NCBI GenBank assembly: GCA_003427395.1
Contig: BFEA01000009.1
Location: 5,406,271 to 5,436,017, forward strand
Origin: Chara braunii
Taxonomy: Eukaryota; Streptophyta; Charophyceae; Charales; Characeae
Direction: 5' to 3'
Length of the DNA stretch: 29,747 bases
Part shown: piece by piece, positions 28,400-29,747 of the stretch
How positions within the stretch are numbered: the stretch's first letter is position 1
How the letters are laid out: each line of letters begins with the position of its first letter
Made by a program: the position numbers and the translations under genes
Notes under the pieces: generated by a model
Databases searched by the model: none
Told to the model about the DNA's origin: nothing
What the model saw: only the letters and a program-made list of their open reading frames with translations

Positions 28400-28781
28400 G
28401 ACCCATAACTTTATGCTGCGAAACTCAGATAGGCATTGCGCGCTGGATTTCCTTACAAGTGTTGAGCGAGCGCATGGCCTCCTCATATAAACCAGCCATG
28501 CAGGCATACGCAAACACTCGCGCTGATGGGGTACTATGTGGTACTCATAACCCCGCGGCCCTTGGTAATCTCGAGGGTCGCGTTCGACACTCGAGTGTCG
28601 GCTGAGAGGCGCTTTGAGGGGTAATCTCTCGACGCCAGACAACCGCCATGTGCGGTTGAAGACCACACCCTCTTCTGCACCCTGTGCGGAGGGGTTGAGT
28701 AGACAGCTTTATGCTGTCGTGGCACTCAAATATCAAGGGGTTTGACTTTGACGGCTACCACGGACCACAACGTCCAACGAT
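28400..28781 (+). repeat. Dispersed repeat R1, copy 2
   Basis: Bases 28484-28781 match copy 1 (477-814). The upstream part from GACCCATAACTTTA (28400) is shared with copy 3. It contains TATAAACC at 28485-28492, the perfect palindrome CGACACTCGAGTGTCG (28585-28600), and the hairpin GACAGC/GCTGTC (28702-28718). TATAAACC could be a promoter if R1 is an LTR; this is untested. Confidence 0.8.
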
Positions 28782-29039
28782 GAAAATTCGAAAGAGGAAC
28801 TTATCCCAACTCGTACGGTTTGGTGGCCTCCTAAAATAAAGGGGGCAAGCGGACGCAAACGACGCGCGCACGGAGGAGACCTGAAAATCAAACCCATAGG
28901 CTACCCGATGTCCGGGATAATGAAGACCGGTACACGGACTCCCACAGGTCGACTGAGACTGGTAGTTCGCTCATGCGTCGCTTCGCGATACAGAAAAACC
29001 CGAATCTATTAGTCATAACGCGCCCTGCTTCTCGCCGCC

Positions 29040-29350
29040 CGACCCATAACTTTAGTGTGAGAATCGATAAGTGTTGCACCTGCGGATTTAGTATAAGATC
29101 GCGCGGACGCAGGACCTACACATACCAATTTACCATGCAGCTCTACGCGAGTATCCGCGATTGACGGCGCATTATATGGTGCCCATATCCAAATGGCCTC
29201 TTCTGAGCCATGGGGTTGTTTCCGATGCTCGAAGTTGGCTAAAGTGCGCGCTAAAGGGGGTAAGCCTTTAGCGGGCGCAAAATNGGCCTGAGGGCCTTAC
29301 CATCTTCTGCACCCTAAGGTGTCCCGAAAGGCGCGGGGTGAGATGGTCCC
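29040..29350 (+). repeat. Dispersed repeat R1, copy 3, diverged
   Basis: It starts with the same GACCCATAACTTTA as copy 2. It keeps ACCATGCAGCTCTACGCGAG, a CATTATATGGTGCCCATA word and CATCTTCTGCACCCTAAGG. The section with the hairpin is not conserved well enough to compare. Confidence 0.55.
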
Positions 29351-29747
29351 TAGGGCAGGAAGGAATTCGGAGCGGTGGTAAGTTGTNTGGCGCACCACCA
29401 GCGACACGCCAACCCTTCCGCCCGGAACTTTATCGTTCCACCAAAATAAACCCCAACAAGGATGAAAAATGAATACTATTGACATTATCAAAAGAAACGT
29501 CGTCAGGGCTAAGCCTCGGCCCTGGGCCGTCTTGGATGAGGACCTTGAATTCCAGGCTTGGAAATAATGTCATACCATCTGGTCGGTATTGAATAAGAAA
29601 AACGTGGGCGTGCGGTACCATAGCCCTGTGATGGTTACCCGAGCGTACGCTCACTTAGATTATCACATTATCCGAACGGGAAAGGAACAATCTCACTCAA
29701 ACGAGGGGTTGTGGGGTAGTTCACTCTCACGACAGTTATGTGGTTTT
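29351..29747. other. No gene supported
   Basis: Only short frames are present. The stretch 29430-29470 (CCACCAAAATAAACCCC) resembles the region after R1 copy 2 (28830-28855) and may be more of the R1 unit. Confidence 0.4.

Overview
The window looks like repeat-dominated nuclear DNA of a plant-lineage eukaryote. No rRNA, operon or compact bacterial gene layout is visible. The only confidently recognisable coding material is a Ty3/gypsy LTR retrotransposon with a plant-type primer-binding site. Its Lys/Glu-rich Gag head starting MVDTRRG, and the overall repeat style, match what I remember of predicted proteins from the charophyte alga Chara. That assignment is from memory and moderate at best.

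Layout. 1-216: the 3' end of an unrecognised reading frame cut by the window edge. 477-814: a ~300 bp dispersed repeat (R1) that recurs at 28.48-28.78 kb and, more diverged, at 29.04-29.35 kb. 1.6-3.4 kb: three ~123 bp tandem units, then an array of diverged hairpin-forming units, then a tail block. A sister of this arrangement lies at 15.88-17.18 kb. 4.69-5.29 kb: an old tandem triplication. 6444-7307: a non-coding element with 35 bp terminal inverted repeats that are themselves palindromic. 7871-7956: a tRNA-like sequence. 8.13-8.25 kb: a long T tract. 8.25-11.0 kb: non-coding, partly purine-rich.

11.3-19.7 kb is a nest of LTR-related units. It holds GACA/TGTC-rich cryptic repeats, inverted tRNA-like pieces, (AAT)n tracts, four LTR copies or fragments in both orientations, a PBS, a long leader with an array of TTGAC boxes, and the N-terminal part of Gag (15319 to about 15750).

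19.07-24.44 kb, minus strand, carries the rest of a Ty3/gypsy element: Gag with a CCHC knuckle, protease, reverse transcriptase, RNase H and an integrase truncated at its C terminus, then an LTR. It is dead: five in-frame stops, one frameshift and a damaged protease active site. The plus-strand Gag head and the minus-strand Gag remainder appear to break at nearly the same Gag position. One element split by an inversion of about 15.75-24.44 kb would explain this.

24.45-29.75 kb has three perfect hairpins close together, an inverted repeat family (R2: 25.56-25.81 and 27.88-28.13 kb), one protein-like but unrecognised reading frame (27.6-28.0 kb) and R1 copies. The assembly has a 437 bp gap (13906-14342) and scattered single Ns at 21299, 21302, 23075, 23154, 23165, 23673, 29284 and 29387. 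I see no cellular gene of known function.
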